7,892 nucleotides of DNA from DATHWB01 sp041744795 (lineage in GTDB: Bacteria > Actinomycetota > Acidimicrobiia > Spongiisociales > ZC4RG35). Made by a program: the position numbers and the translations under genes. Shown here piece after piece: positions 1-6,492 of the stretch. Below the pieces are notes generated by a model that saw only the letters and a program-made list of their open reading frames with translations, was not told the DNA's origin and did no database searches. Position 1 is the stretch's first letter. Each line of letters opens with the position of its first letter. The stretch is taken from assembly GCA_041744795.1 (NCBI GenBank), contig JBGTKD010000096.1, positions 1 to 7,892 on the forward strand, written 5' to 3'.

Positions 1-557
1 TCCTTGTGGCCGGGCGAGGACTCGAGACGGCTGGAGGCGTCCACTCCGTAGGGCCTGAGCTCCTTCACCGCTTCGCCCACGTTGGTCGGATCGAGCCCGC
101 CTGCCATAACCCAGCGGCGTGCGATGTCGGGGAGAATGTCCGGATCAAAGCGCCGTCCGGTTCCGCCGTGAAGTCCCGGTACGTGGGTGTCGAGAAGCGG
201 GATCTGGTCCTCGGGAATGTCGCTGAGATCTAGGTCGTCGGTGACCTGGAGGGGCCGGAGGACAGCCAGGCCCGCCCGACGGGTGGCGAGTGCGGCGGCG
301 GCGGCATCTGCACCGTGCGGTTGGACGCCAGCGGCGGCGGTGAAGTCGATTAGGTCGAGGATCTCAGCAGGAGATGCGTCGACTGTGACGAGGTAGCTGG
401 GGAGCTCGCAGTCGATGATCAGTCTGGCGGCCAGATCGGGCCGGATGGACCGCGGTGAGTCCTGGGCGAGAACAAAACCGACGGCGTCGGCGCCCGCATC
501 GGTGGCTGCCTTTACGTCGGCGCTGGTACGCAGCCCGCAGATCTTGACCCATGTCAT
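1..557 (-). CDS. trpF: Phosphoribosylanthranilate isomerase, C-terminus cut by window edge
   Basis: TrpF converts N-(5'-phosphoribosyl)anthranilate to the ribulose derivative CdRP in cytosolic tryptophan synthesis. The frame is open for 185 codons and runs off the left edge; most of a roughly 200-residue (beta/alpha)8 barrel is present. Visible signatures are KICG at residues 5-8 with the catalytic base Cys7, the LLD strand with the catalytic acid Asp123, the GGTG loop at 131-134, AGGL at 152-155 and the C-terminal GVDASSRLE segment at 171-179. The start ATG overlaps the trpC stop as ATGA, so translation is probably coupled to trpC; only a weak purine stretch lies upstream. Two oddities: VQPHG at 78-82 where VQLHG is usual, and Arg177 where the family normally has Gly (SSGxE). 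Its substrate would be passed to TrpC, encoded just upstream. Confidence 0.95.
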   Translation of the reverse strand, partial: MTWVKICGLRTSADVKAATDAGADAVGFVLAQDSPRSIRPDLAARLIIDCELPSYLVTVDASPAEILDLIDFTAAAGVQPHGADAAAAALATRRAGLAVLRPLQVTDDLDLSDIPEDQIPLLDTHVPGLHGGTGRRFDPDILPDIARRWVMAGGLDPTNVGEAVKELRPYGVDASSRLESSPGHK

Positions 558-1321
558 GCGAGCGTCAACTCTCGGATGGCGGCGGCGGGATCGCCGGACA
601 ACACGAGGCTCTCGCCCACCAGCACCGCGTCATATCCGGCCCGCCGCATGCGGGCAGCGTCATCTGAAGTGAAAATGCCACTTTCGCCGACGGTGACGGG
701 GACGTCGGCCAGAAGCGGTGCGATGTTCTCGGCGGTGGCGAGGTCGACTTCGAAGGTCCGCAGGTCGCGGTTGTTGACGCCCACGATCGTCGGAGAGACC
801 GCCAAGGCACGGGCAGCTTCGTCGGTGGAATGGACTTCGACCACGGCGTCGAGACCGGCATCAGTGGCAATGCCGTGCAGGTGGGCGAGCTGGCCATCCG
901 AGAGCAGAGCGACAATCAGGAGGATGGCGTCTGCGCCGATCGCCCTCGCTTGCCAGATCTGGGAGTCGTCCAGGGTGAAATCCTTGCGAAGGATCGGGAT
1001 GGTGGTGGCGTGGTGCGCCGCGATCAGGTCGTCGTCGGATCCGTCGAAGTGGTCGGGTTCTGTCAGGACCGAAATCGCCGCCGCCCCACCCGCCTCGTAG
1101 GCCTTCGCCTGAATCGCTGGATCGATACCGGACGCGAGGACGCCCCGGGACGGTGACCTGCGCTTGAACTCCGCGATGACACTGAGCCGGTCGGATACGA
1201 GGGCATCGCGGAGGGGCCGAACCGACGGCATGTCGCCTGCCCGCGTGCGGAACTCCTCGGTGCGGTGGCGGATCTCGCTGATCCGCCTCCGGGTCGTCTC
1301 GACGATCGGTTCCAACATCAT
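554..1321 (-). CDS. trpC: Indole-3-glycerol phosphate synthase
   Basis: TrpC closes the indole ring by decarboxylating CdRP to indole-3-glycerol phosphate. The 255-residue product from the chosen start is the normal length for a monofunctional (beta/alpha)8 IGPS. Catalytic residues are all visible: Glu51 and Lys53 in EFKRRSPSRG, the general acid Lys113 in RKDF, Glu162 in VEVH, Asn183-Asn184 in GVNNRDL, and Glu213-Ser214 in GESGI. The frame stays open upstream to 1420, but those extra 33 codons cross a degenerate repeat trace and resemble no IGPS N-terminus, so I start at the ATGATG at 1316-1321; the second ATG (1318) is equally possible. No clear Shine-Dalgarno is present. A TACGAT hexamer 6 nt before the second ATG would fit a leaderless message. 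The stop overlaps trpF by 4 nt, giving a trpC-trpF operon. Confidence 0.95.
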   Translation of the reverse strand: MMLEPIVETTRRRISEIRHRTEEFRTRAGDMPSVRPLRDALVSDRLSVIAEFKRRSPSRGVLASGIDPAIQAKAYEAGGAAAISVLTEPDHFDGSDDDLIAAHHATTIPILRKDFTLDDSQIWQARAIGADAILLIVALLSDGQLAHLHGIATDAGLDAVVEVHSTDEAARALAVSPTIVGVNNRDLRTFEVDLATAENIAPLLADVPVTVGESGIFTSDDAARMRRAGYDAVLVGESLVLSGDPAAAIRELTLA

Positions 1322-1324
1322 CGG

Positions 1325-1330
1325 ATCGTA
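1325..1330 (-). promoter_or_regulatory. Candidate -10 box for leaderless trpC transcript
   Basis: On the minus strand TACGAT (fits TAnnnT, 4 of 6 to TATAAT) ends 6 nt before the second ATG of trpC, the spacing expected if transcription starts on the start codon. No convincing -35 is visible. Inference from position only. Confidence 0.3.
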
Positions 1331-1348
1331 CGCCCCGGTCCCGCATCG

Positions 1349-1366
1349 GCGAAAACTCGCGTTCTG
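1349..1366 (+). repeat. Degenerate trace of the 56-nt palindromic element
   Basis: GCGAAAACTCGCGTTCTG resembles the central part of the element, closest to the 7445-7500 copy, with roughly 16 of 19 positions matching once one gap is allowed. The flanks do not align. It sits in the divergent spacer between trpC and the GH13 gene. It could be a decayed copy or chance. Confidence 0.3.
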
Positions 1367-1417
1367 TCCCGGGTTCGACAGCTTGGTTGTTGTGGCGCGT
1401 GCTGGGTGGCGAGCGTC

Positions 1418-1423
1418 CATACT
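1418..1423 (+). promoter_or_regulatory. Candidate -10 box for the GH13 gene
   Basis: CATACT (4 of 6 to TATAAT) ends 7 nt before the ATG at 1431, and no Shine-Dalgarno lies between, which would fit a leaderless message. No good -35 at 16-18 nt spacing. Weak evidence. Confidence 0.25.
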
Positions 1424-1430
1424 TGCCCCA

Positions 1431-3053
1431 ATGTCCGAGCATTTTCCTTGGTGGCGTCACGCCGCCGTCTACCAGGTGTACATCCGATCGTTCAAAGACG
1501 GCAACGCCGACGGCACCGGCGACATCGCCGGGCTGGCTTCCAGGCTCGCCTACCTGCGTGACCTGGGCGTGGATGCCGTCTGGATCAACCCTTGGTACGT
1601 GTCCCCGCTTCTCGACGGCGGCTACGACGTCGCCGACTACCGCGAGATCGACCCCCGCTTCGGGACCTTGGACGAGGCGACCGAGTTCATTTCCTTGGCG
1701 GCACGCCATGGCATCCGGGTGCTCGTCGACCTGGTCCCCAACCACACCTCTTGGGAGCACCGATGGTTTAAAGAAGCCCTGGCCGCCGGACCGGGGGGTC
1801 CTGAACGCCAGCGCTACCACTTCCTTCCCGGCCGTGGACCGGACGGCTCCGAGCCGCCGTCGGACTGGCAGGCTGTCTTTGGCGGGTCGGCCTGGGAGCG
1901 GGTCGAAGACGGGGAGTGGTACCTCCATCTCTTTGATGTTTCCCAGCCTGACCTCAACTGGCGGCACCCCGAGGTGCGGTCGCACATGTGTGACGTGCTG
2001 CGGTTCTGGCTGGATCGGGGCGCGGCGGGCTTTCGGGTCGACGTGGCGCACAGCCTCGCCAAAGACCACACCTACCCCGATATCGGGGAGACCGGAGAGT
2101 CGTTGCTGGGTGCCACGGAGCTCTCCGACCACCCATTCTGGGATCGGGTCGAACTCCACGAGATCGTTCGTGAGTGGCGGGCCGTGTTGGACGAATACCC
2201 GGACACGATGATGGTCGCCGAAGCCTGGGTCGTGAATTGGCAGCGTCAGGCCAAATACGTGCGACCCGACGAATACCACCAGTCTTTCGACTTCCACTTT
2301 CTCGAGTCGCCATGGGGTGCGGACTCGATGCGGTCGGCAATCACCCGGTCACTGGCGGGCGCCGGGTCGGTGGGGTCGGTGCCCACCTGGGTGTTGTCGA
2401 ACCACGACGTCGTGCGACACCCGACCCGGTATGCACTTCCCCAGGATGTGGTGGCCAAGGAGTGGCTGCTCGACGGCGATCGGGATTTACTCGACCTCGA
2501 AGGCGGACTGCAGCGCGCTAGGGCCGCGACGCTTCTGATGCTCGCTCTGCCTGGTTCTGTGTATCTCTATCAGGGCGAAGAGCTGGGCTTGCATGAGGTT
2601 TACGACCTGCCGCTCGATGTGCTGGAGGACCCGGTGTGGATCCGCTCCGGGCACACCGAGAAAGGGCGGGACGGTTGCCGGGTGCCGCTCCCGTGGGAGA
2701 GCGACGGTCCGTCGTTCGGGTTCGGGGACAGCGAACCGTGGCTGCCCCAGCCGGCGTCGTTCGCTGAGTCATCCGCCGCTGCCCAGGAAGGCAAGCCAGC
2801 CTCGACGTTGGAGATGTATCGGCGAGCGCTGGAGCTGCGCCGACTCCTGTTTGTGCAGGATGAGGACCTTGAGTGGCTCGAATTGGGTGAGGCCGTGATC
2901 GCCTTCCGACGGGGATCGGGTGCTGTGTGCCTAGTGAACTTCGGCCCAGAAGCCCTCCGCCTCCCCGAAGGCGAGATCCTCCTAACCAGCGCCCCCGTCT
3001 TCGACAACCTCCTCCCCCCCAACACCGCCGCCTGGCTCCAAACCCCGTTTTGA
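1431..3053 (+). CDS. GH13 alpha-glucosidase-like glycoside hydrolase
   Basis: This 540-residue protein belongs to the alpha-amylase (GH13) family and probably releases glucose from the non-reducing end of malto-oligosaccharides in the cytosol; no signal peptide is seen. Key segments are the N-terminal WWRHAAVYQVYIRSF, a calcium-type loop DGNADGTGD at 23-31, region I DLVPNHTS at 100-107, region II GFRVDVAH with nucleophile Asp204, region III with acid/base Glu264 in VAEAW, region IV NHD at 324-326 and YQGEELGL at 380-387. Val205 after the nucleophile is associated with alpha-1,4 rather than alpha-1,6 preference in related enzymes. I start at the ATG at 1431 because the product then begins just before the conserved WWR motif; the frame is open much further upstream, but only antisense to trpC. 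The last codons CCG TTT TGA lie inside a repeat copy. It is transcribed divergently from trpC and does not belong to that pathway. A trehalose synthase or oligo-1,6-glucosidase role is less likely but not excluded. Confidence 0.93.
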   Translation: MSEHFPWWRHAAVYQVYIRSFKDGNADGTGDIAGLASRLAYLRDLGVDAVWINPWYVSPLLDGGYDVADYREIDPRFGTLDEATEFISLAARHGIRVLVDLVPNHTSWEHRWFKEALAAGPGGPERQRYHFLPGRGPDGSEPPSDWQAVFGGSAWERVEDGEWYLHLFDVSQPDLNWRHPEVRSHMCDVLRFWLDRGAAGFRVDVAHSLAKDHTYPDIGETGESLLGATELSDHPFWDRVELHEIVREWRAVLDEYPDTMMVAEAWVVNWQRQAKYVRPDEYHQSFDFHFLESPWGADSMRSAITRSLAGAGSVGSVPTWVLSNHDVVRHPTRYALPQDVVAKEWLLDGDRDLLDLEGGLQRARAATLLMLALPGSVYLYQGEELGLHEVYDLPLDVLEDPVWIRSGHTEKGRDGCRVPLPWESDGPSFGFGDSEPWLPQPASFAESSAAAQEGKPASTLEMYRRALELRRLLFVQDEDLEWLELGEAVIAFRRGSGAVCLVNFGPEALRLPEGEILLTSAPVFDNLLPPNTAAWLQTPF

Positions 3054-3099
3054 GCGTAAGAACGTCGCATAAATGCGACGTTCTGCACGGTAGAACGAC
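3044..3099 (+). repeat. 56-nt palindromic element, copy A
   Basis: This copy matches the 4048-4103 copy, read on its own strand, at 49 of 56 positions without gaps (hand count). It begins CCCGTTTTGAGCG, in which TGA is the stop codon of the GH13 gene. Positions 3059-3084 form a perfect 12-bp inverted repeat (AGAACGTCGCAT and its complement) around a 2-nt loop. A third arm, AGAACG at 3092-3097, could pair instead with CGTTCT at 3079-3084. There is no T-tract after the hairpin, so it is not a standard intrinsic terminator, though it may still act as a 3'-end structure for the gene that ends 5 nt before the hairpin. Confidence 0.85.
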
Positions 3100-3138
3100 C
3101 CCCTAGTCGGGCGTCTGCGCGTCAGGCATGTTGCGGCG

Positions 3139-4044
3139 ATGGAGCGCCTCTTCGAACTTGCGGCCGATCAGCACGGCCTATTGACACGCAAACAGCTCCG
3201 TGAACACGGGGTTGACAGGCAGCGAGTAGGTCGATGGCTCAAGACAGGTCGACTGGTCCAGGTCCAGCCACGGGTGCTGGCGCTGGCGGGCAGTACGAGC
3301 TCGCCCAGGCGAGAGGTCCTTGCCAAGGTCCTCGAAACGGGACTCGATGCCTGCGCCTCTCACACGACTGCGGCCTGGATTTGGGGGATCAGCGGATACG
3401 GACCCCACCCGGTCCACATCGTCGTCAGTCGTCAGAGCAGGCACCACGAACGCCTCAACTGGACCGTCCATCAGATCACCGGCCTGCCTCCCCACCACCG
3501 CAGGACGGTCGACGGCGTGCTTGTCACGTCACCCGCCCTGACGATGCTGCACCTTGCCCAGGTCGTATCCCAGAAGAGGCTCGAGCGGGCGATCGACAAC
3601 GCCTGGAACCTCCGACTGTTGACCGGGCGCGACCTCGTCGCACTCGATGAAGAACTGGCGATCCAGGGGCGCAATGGAATCTGCGCGCTGCGCGAAGCAG
3701 CCGAGGCTCGCGGTGAGGACTGGGTTCCACCGCAGTCGAACATCGAGTCCCGGTTCATGGAATTGATGAACGCGATGGGACACGACTTCAGGCGACAGGT
3801 AGCGGTAGCCGGCGAACGGTGGTCGGCCAGGGTCGACTTTCTCCACGAACGGACCGCCACCGTGGTCGAGATCCAGTCTGAGCGATACCACACGTCGCTG
3901 TCCGATCGCGAGGCCGACCGCGAGCGGCGGGTTAGGTTGGAGGCGTCCGGGTTCACCGTGGTCGAAGTCTGGGACAGCGAGATCTTCCAGCAGCCTGCGC
4001 TGGTGCTCGACCGGGTAGCGCAGGCCATCCACCGGGCAGCCTAA
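3139..4044 (+). CDS. AbiEi-type winged helix fused to Vsr/DUF559-like nuclease fold
   Basis: The 301-residue product has an N-terminal winged helix (about 1-50, with LLTRKQLREHGVDRQRVGRW then a hydrophobic wing ending LALAG) like the AbiEi antitoxin family of type IV toxin-antitoxin systems. A middle part (about 60-190) carries SHTTAAWIWG. The C-terminus (about 200-285) resembles the Vsr/DUF559 PD-(D/E)XK fold: Glu203 in the preceding helix, Asp233 in RVDFLH, Glu244-Ile-Gln246 in VVEIQS, then an Arg-rich helix and GFTVVEVW. No AbiEii nucleotidyltransferase toxin lies on either side, so a classical AbiE pair is absent. In actinobacteria such fusions are usually solitary and of unknown role; DNA binding or cleavage, or defence, is a guess. 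The ATG at 3139 is the first usable in-frame start, with no clear ribosome site. Repeat copies lie 39 nt before the start and 3 nt past the stop, in inverted orientation. The EIQ triplet departs from the more usual VEVDG, so nuclease activity is uncertain. Confidence 0.85.
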   Translation: MERLFELAADQHGLLTRKQLREHGVDRQRVGRWLKTGRLVQVQPRVLALAGSTSSPRREVLAKVLETGLDACASHTTAAWIWGISGYGPHPVHIVVSRQSRHHERLNWTVHQITGLPPHHRRTVDGVLVTSPALTMLHLAQVVSQKRLERAIDNAWNLRLLTGRDLVALDEELAIQGRNGICALREAAEARGEDWVPPQSNIESRFMELMNAMGHDFRRQVAVAGERWSARVDFLHERTATVVEIQSERYHTSLSDREADRERRVRLEASGFTVVEVWDSEIFQQPALVLDRVAQAIHRAA

Positions 4045-4047
4045 AAA

Positions 4048-4103
4048 CGCGTTCTACACCGCAGAACGTCGCATTTTTGCGACGTTCTTGCGCTCAAAAC
4101 GGG
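4048..4103 (-). repeat. 56-nt palindromic element, copy B
   Basis: This is the inverted counterpart of the 3044-3099 copy. It fills nearly the whole 49-nt gap between two convergent genes and includes the TGA stop of ygfZ (4094-4096); the TAA of the AbiEi-like gene is 3 nt outside it. Positions 4063-4088 form a perfect 11-bp inverted repeat (AGAACGTCGCA and complement) with a TTTT loop. A competing 6-bp pairing joins 4050-4055 to 4063-4068. Its position between convergent genes suits a bidirectional transcription end, but no run of T follows the hairpin in either direction. Confidence 0.85.
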
Positions 4104-5005
4104 AGATTTCGAACGAGGGCGGGGGTTGAGGCGGTTGGCCAGCGGATTTCGACTTCGTCGCCCGGTTCGACCTCTCGGCGGAGCAAAGACAGGCCTATCG
4201 GAGCGCCCACGAACACCGACTCTGTCACCGATGTGATCACACCCACCTCACGGTCGCCGGACCAAACCGAGGCCCCTTCGGGAGGCAGCACGTTGCGCGT
4301 CACAGCCAGCCCGCGCAGGTGGCGGTTGACCCTGCCGCGTGTGTCGATCCGGGCGACCAACTCCTGGCCGAGATAACAGCCCTTGGTGAACGACACAGCG
4401 TCCGGCACAAGGCCGGTCTCCTGCGGGATGGTGGACTCGTTGACATCTCGGTCCATGACGGGTTCACCAGCTTCAACGCGCGCGGCGGTCATCGCCAGCT
4501 CACCGGCCTGGGGAACATTCGAAGCCCACGAGTCACCAACTATGAGCACACGGTCCACCGACCTCGTCGGGAAAGGAACCCGCACGATGTCATCTCGATC
4601 CGCCCAGTGATCGCCCACGTCAGCCACAGCCCGGGACCTCGGTCCCCACAGTGACCGCACGGCAAGCTCCTCTAGCCGGACCTCTGCTTTCACTCTGATC
4701 CGGTAGTGGTTGAGTCGCCCGACGACCCGGCTGCCCAATCCGGCATCCACGATCAGGCCGACCCGTTCGGACTCTTTCATCACCCACAGCAGCGCCTCGA
4801 GCTTTCCCTGCGGAGCGAGAAGGAACGAACGCCTTACATCGCCTGTTGCCATTTCCTCGAGGTCCTGGCTGATGAGCCCCTGTAAGAAAGCGACGGCGCC
4901 GGGACCCTCGACCCACACGAGTTCGTGACCGCCGTTCACGATCGCGACGTCTTCGCGGATGGCCCTGTGTTCGGCGACAACGTCGCCATAGCTGGGCCGC
5001 ATCAC
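4094..5005 (-). CDS. ygfZ: YgfZ/GcvT-like folate-binding protein (Fe-S cluster maintenance)
   Basis: YgfZ proteins bind folate with a GcvT-like fold and support assembly or repair of certain iron-sulfur enzymes in the cytosol. The family hallmark KGCYLGQE is at residues 208-215, with the essential Cys210, followed by the conserved VARIDTRGRVNRHLRG stretch. The N-terminal part (about 1-110) contains the typical GPGAVAFLQGLISQDL segment. The length of 303 residues is normal, and the full-length family signature favours YgfZ over the larger aminomethyltransferase GcvT. Two starts are possible: GTG at 5005, with GGAGG at 5013-5017 exactly 7 nt upstream and a GTGA overlap with the trpE stop, or the adjacent ATG at 5002 (TGATG junction, 10-nt spacing). 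I prefer GTG on spacing. Either way translation is coupled to trpE. The C-terminus LPF and stop fall inside a repeat copy, so the last codons may have been supplied by that element. Confidence 0.93.
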   Translation of the reverse strand: MMRPSYGDVVAEHRAIREDVAIVNGGHELVWVEGPGAVAFLQGLISQDLEEMATGDVRRSFLLAPQGKLEALLWVMKESERVGLIVDAGLGSRVVGRLNHYRIRVKAEVRLEELAVRSLWGPRSRAVADVGDHWADRDDIVRVPFPTRSVDRVLIVGDSWASNVPQAGELAMTAARVEAGEPVMDRDVNESTIPQETGLVPDAVSFTKGCYLGQELVARIDTRGRVNRHLRGLAVTRNVLPPEGASVWSGDREVGVITSVTESVFVGAPIGLSLLRREVEPGDEVEIRWPTASTPALVRNLPF

Positions 5006-6471
5006 TGCATCGCCTCCGCCCGGGCGATGGCTTGCAAGGCCGCCGCTGCCTTATTCATGGTCTCGTCGAACTCGGTCGCCGGGTCCGAATCCGCCACGAC
5101 GCCGGCCCCTGCCTGCACCCACGCTTTTCCGTTCGCTGTCACAACCGTACGAAGGCAGATCGCGGTGTCGACATTCCCGGAGAAGTCGAGATATCCGACC
5201 GCCCCCGCATAAGGGCCTCTGGCCACGGGCTCTAACTCATCGATGATCTCCATCGCCCGCACCTTCGGAGCTCCCGAAACGGTTCCATGCGGAAACGTCG
5301 CCCGGATCACATCGACGGGACCGACCCCGTCGCGCACCGTGCCCGAAACACCCGAAACAATGTGCATCACATGGCTGTAGCGCTCGATAACCATGAGGTC
5401 GTCGACCGTCACAGTCCCAAACTCGCACACACGCCCCAGGTCGTTTCGAGCCAGGTCGACGAGCATCACATGCTCGGCCCTCTCCTGGGGATCCTCCAGC
5501 AATTCGCCCTCCAAACGCAGGTCATCCTCTTCCGAAAGACCTCGCGGACGGGTTCCGGCGATAGGACGTGAATAGGCGATGCCGTCTCTCACCCGCGTCA
5601 TGATCTCGGGAGAGGCACCGACCACAGCGATCTCCGGATCGGACACGTAGAAGAGGAACGGGGAAGGGTTGATCAGGCGGAGGGCGCGATAGATGGCGAA
5701 CGGGTCGCCATCAAAGGTTGACTCGAGCCGCTGGCTGAGCACGATCTGGAAGGCATCGCCCGCCACGATGTACTCCTTGGCAACTTCAACAGCGTGTTCG
5801 AACGTTTCTCGCTTGAAGTTCGACCTGTACTGGATGTCCGCATCGCCGGGCTCCATGGTCACCGGGGCATATGAGGATGACTGGCCAAGCCGCTGGGCGT
5901 CAGCTTCGAGTGCGGTAACAGCTTCCCTGTATTCGGCCTCGGGATCGTCCCCGACGAACACGTTACGGATGAGGATGATCGAGTGGCTGAATCGGTCCAT
6001 GGCAGCCAGCGCTCCCACGAACTGCCAGACCTGCTCAGGGAGATGTCGATCGTCCGCTGGCCTATTGGGCAGGCGTTCCACGTAGCGAACCACGTCGTAT
6101 CCGAGATAGCCGACCGCCCCCGAGTGAAGTGGAGGGAGGTCTGGAAGGTCCGGGGTTGAGTACTTGGCGATGAGCGTCTCGAGCACTTCCAGCGGATCGC
6201 CGTCAGGGATGTCAACTGGGAACCTGCCCGTGATCGTGCTCACGCCATCCCTGCTCCGGAGAGTGAAAGCCGGATCCCAGCCGAGGAACGACCAGCGTGC
6301 CCAACGCTCGCCTCCTTCGACGGACTCAAGGAGAAATCCGGGATCGGAGCCGACGAGCTTCTCATACGCGGTGACCGGTGTCTCCCGATCGGCGAGTACC
6401 TCAAGACTCAACGGCACCACCGAGTGAGTGCGAGCGAGTTCGAGAAAGTCAGGGAGATCGATCGAAACCAT
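5002..6471 (-). CDS. trpE: Anthranilate synthase component I
   Basis: TrpE makes anthranilate from chorismate, using ammonia delivered by the glutamine amidotransferase TrpG, which is not in this window. The 489-residue product is full length. It carries LLES at 47-50, the element that binds feedback-inhibitory tryptophan, and NPSPFLFYV at 268-276. It also has the chorismate-binding motifs PIAGTRPRG at 303-311, DLARNDLG at 339-346, HGTVSGAPK at 395-403 and GAGVVADSDPATEF near 455-468. LLES and the full length point to TrpE rather than PabB or a salicylate or isochorismate synthase. Only 21 nt separate its ATG from the ccdA-like stop, and it overlaps ygfZ, so the three are probably one transcript. 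That gap is too short for a leader-peptide attenuator or T-box directly before trpE; enzyme feedback through LLES is the visible control. Confidence 0.97.
   Translation of the reverse strand: MVSIDLPDFLELARTHSVVPLSLEVLADRETPVTAYEKLVGSDPGFLLESVEGGERWARWSFLGWDPAFTLRSRDGVSTITGRFPVDIPDGDPLEVLETLIAKYSTPDLPDLPPLHSGAVGYLGYDVVRYVERLPNRPADDRHLPEQVWQFVGALAAMDRFSHSIILIRNVFVGDDPEAEYREAVTALEADAQRLGQSSSYAPVTMEPGDADIQYRSNFKRETFEHAVEVAKEYIVAGDAFQIVLSQRLESTFDGDPFAIYRALRLINPSPFLFYVSDPEIAVVGASPEIMTRVRDGIAYSRPIAGTRPRGLSEEDDLRLEGELLEDPQERAEHVMLVDLARNDLGRVCEFGTVTVDDLMVIERYSHVMHIVSGVSGTVRDGVGPVDVIRATFPHGTVSGAPKVRAMEIIDELEPVARGPYAGAVGYLDFSGNVDTAICLRTVVTANGKAWVQAGAGVVADSDPATEFDETMNKAAAALQAIARAEAMQ
5013..5017 (-). promoter_or_regulatory. 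Shine-Dalgarno GGAGG for ygfZ
   Basis: GGAGG within the end of trpE lies 7 nt before GTG (5005) and 10 nt before ATG (5002). It is the only strong ribosome-binding site I see in the window and favours the GTG start. Confidence 0.6.
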
Positions 6472-6492
6472 CGGTGATGAGGCTAAACCCGG

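Noticed and set aside
1387..2211. Plus-strand 274-codon frame overlapping the GH13 gene
   Set aside because: It is Thr/Ser/Pro/Arg-rich, as expected from a shifted frame of a GC-rich gene, and has no family motifs.
861..2297. Long minus-strand open frame of 478 codons
   Set aside because: It runs antisense to the GH13 gene and then out of frame through trpC, both of which have complete catalytic motifs. Its translation is low-complexity and matches no family I know. It is a GC-rich shadow.
3059..3084. Hairpin after the GH13 gene as an intrinsic terminator
   Set aside because: The stem is strong, but no T-tract follows and the same hairpin recurs upstream of genes. I describe it as a repeat, not a proven terminator.
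3471..4032. Minus-strand open frames opposite the AbiEi-like gene
   Set aside because: They are Ser/Arg-rich shadow translations of a plus-strand gene with recognisable domains.
3139..4044. Complete type IV AbiE toxin-antitoxin pair
   Set aside because: No AbiEii nucleotidyltransferase toxin is encoded on either side: the neighbours are a GH13 enzyme and ygfZ.
6472..6492. Trp leader peptide or attenuator before trpE
   Set aside because: Only 21 nt separate the ccdA-like stop from the trpE start, with no Trp-rich short frame or paired hairpins.
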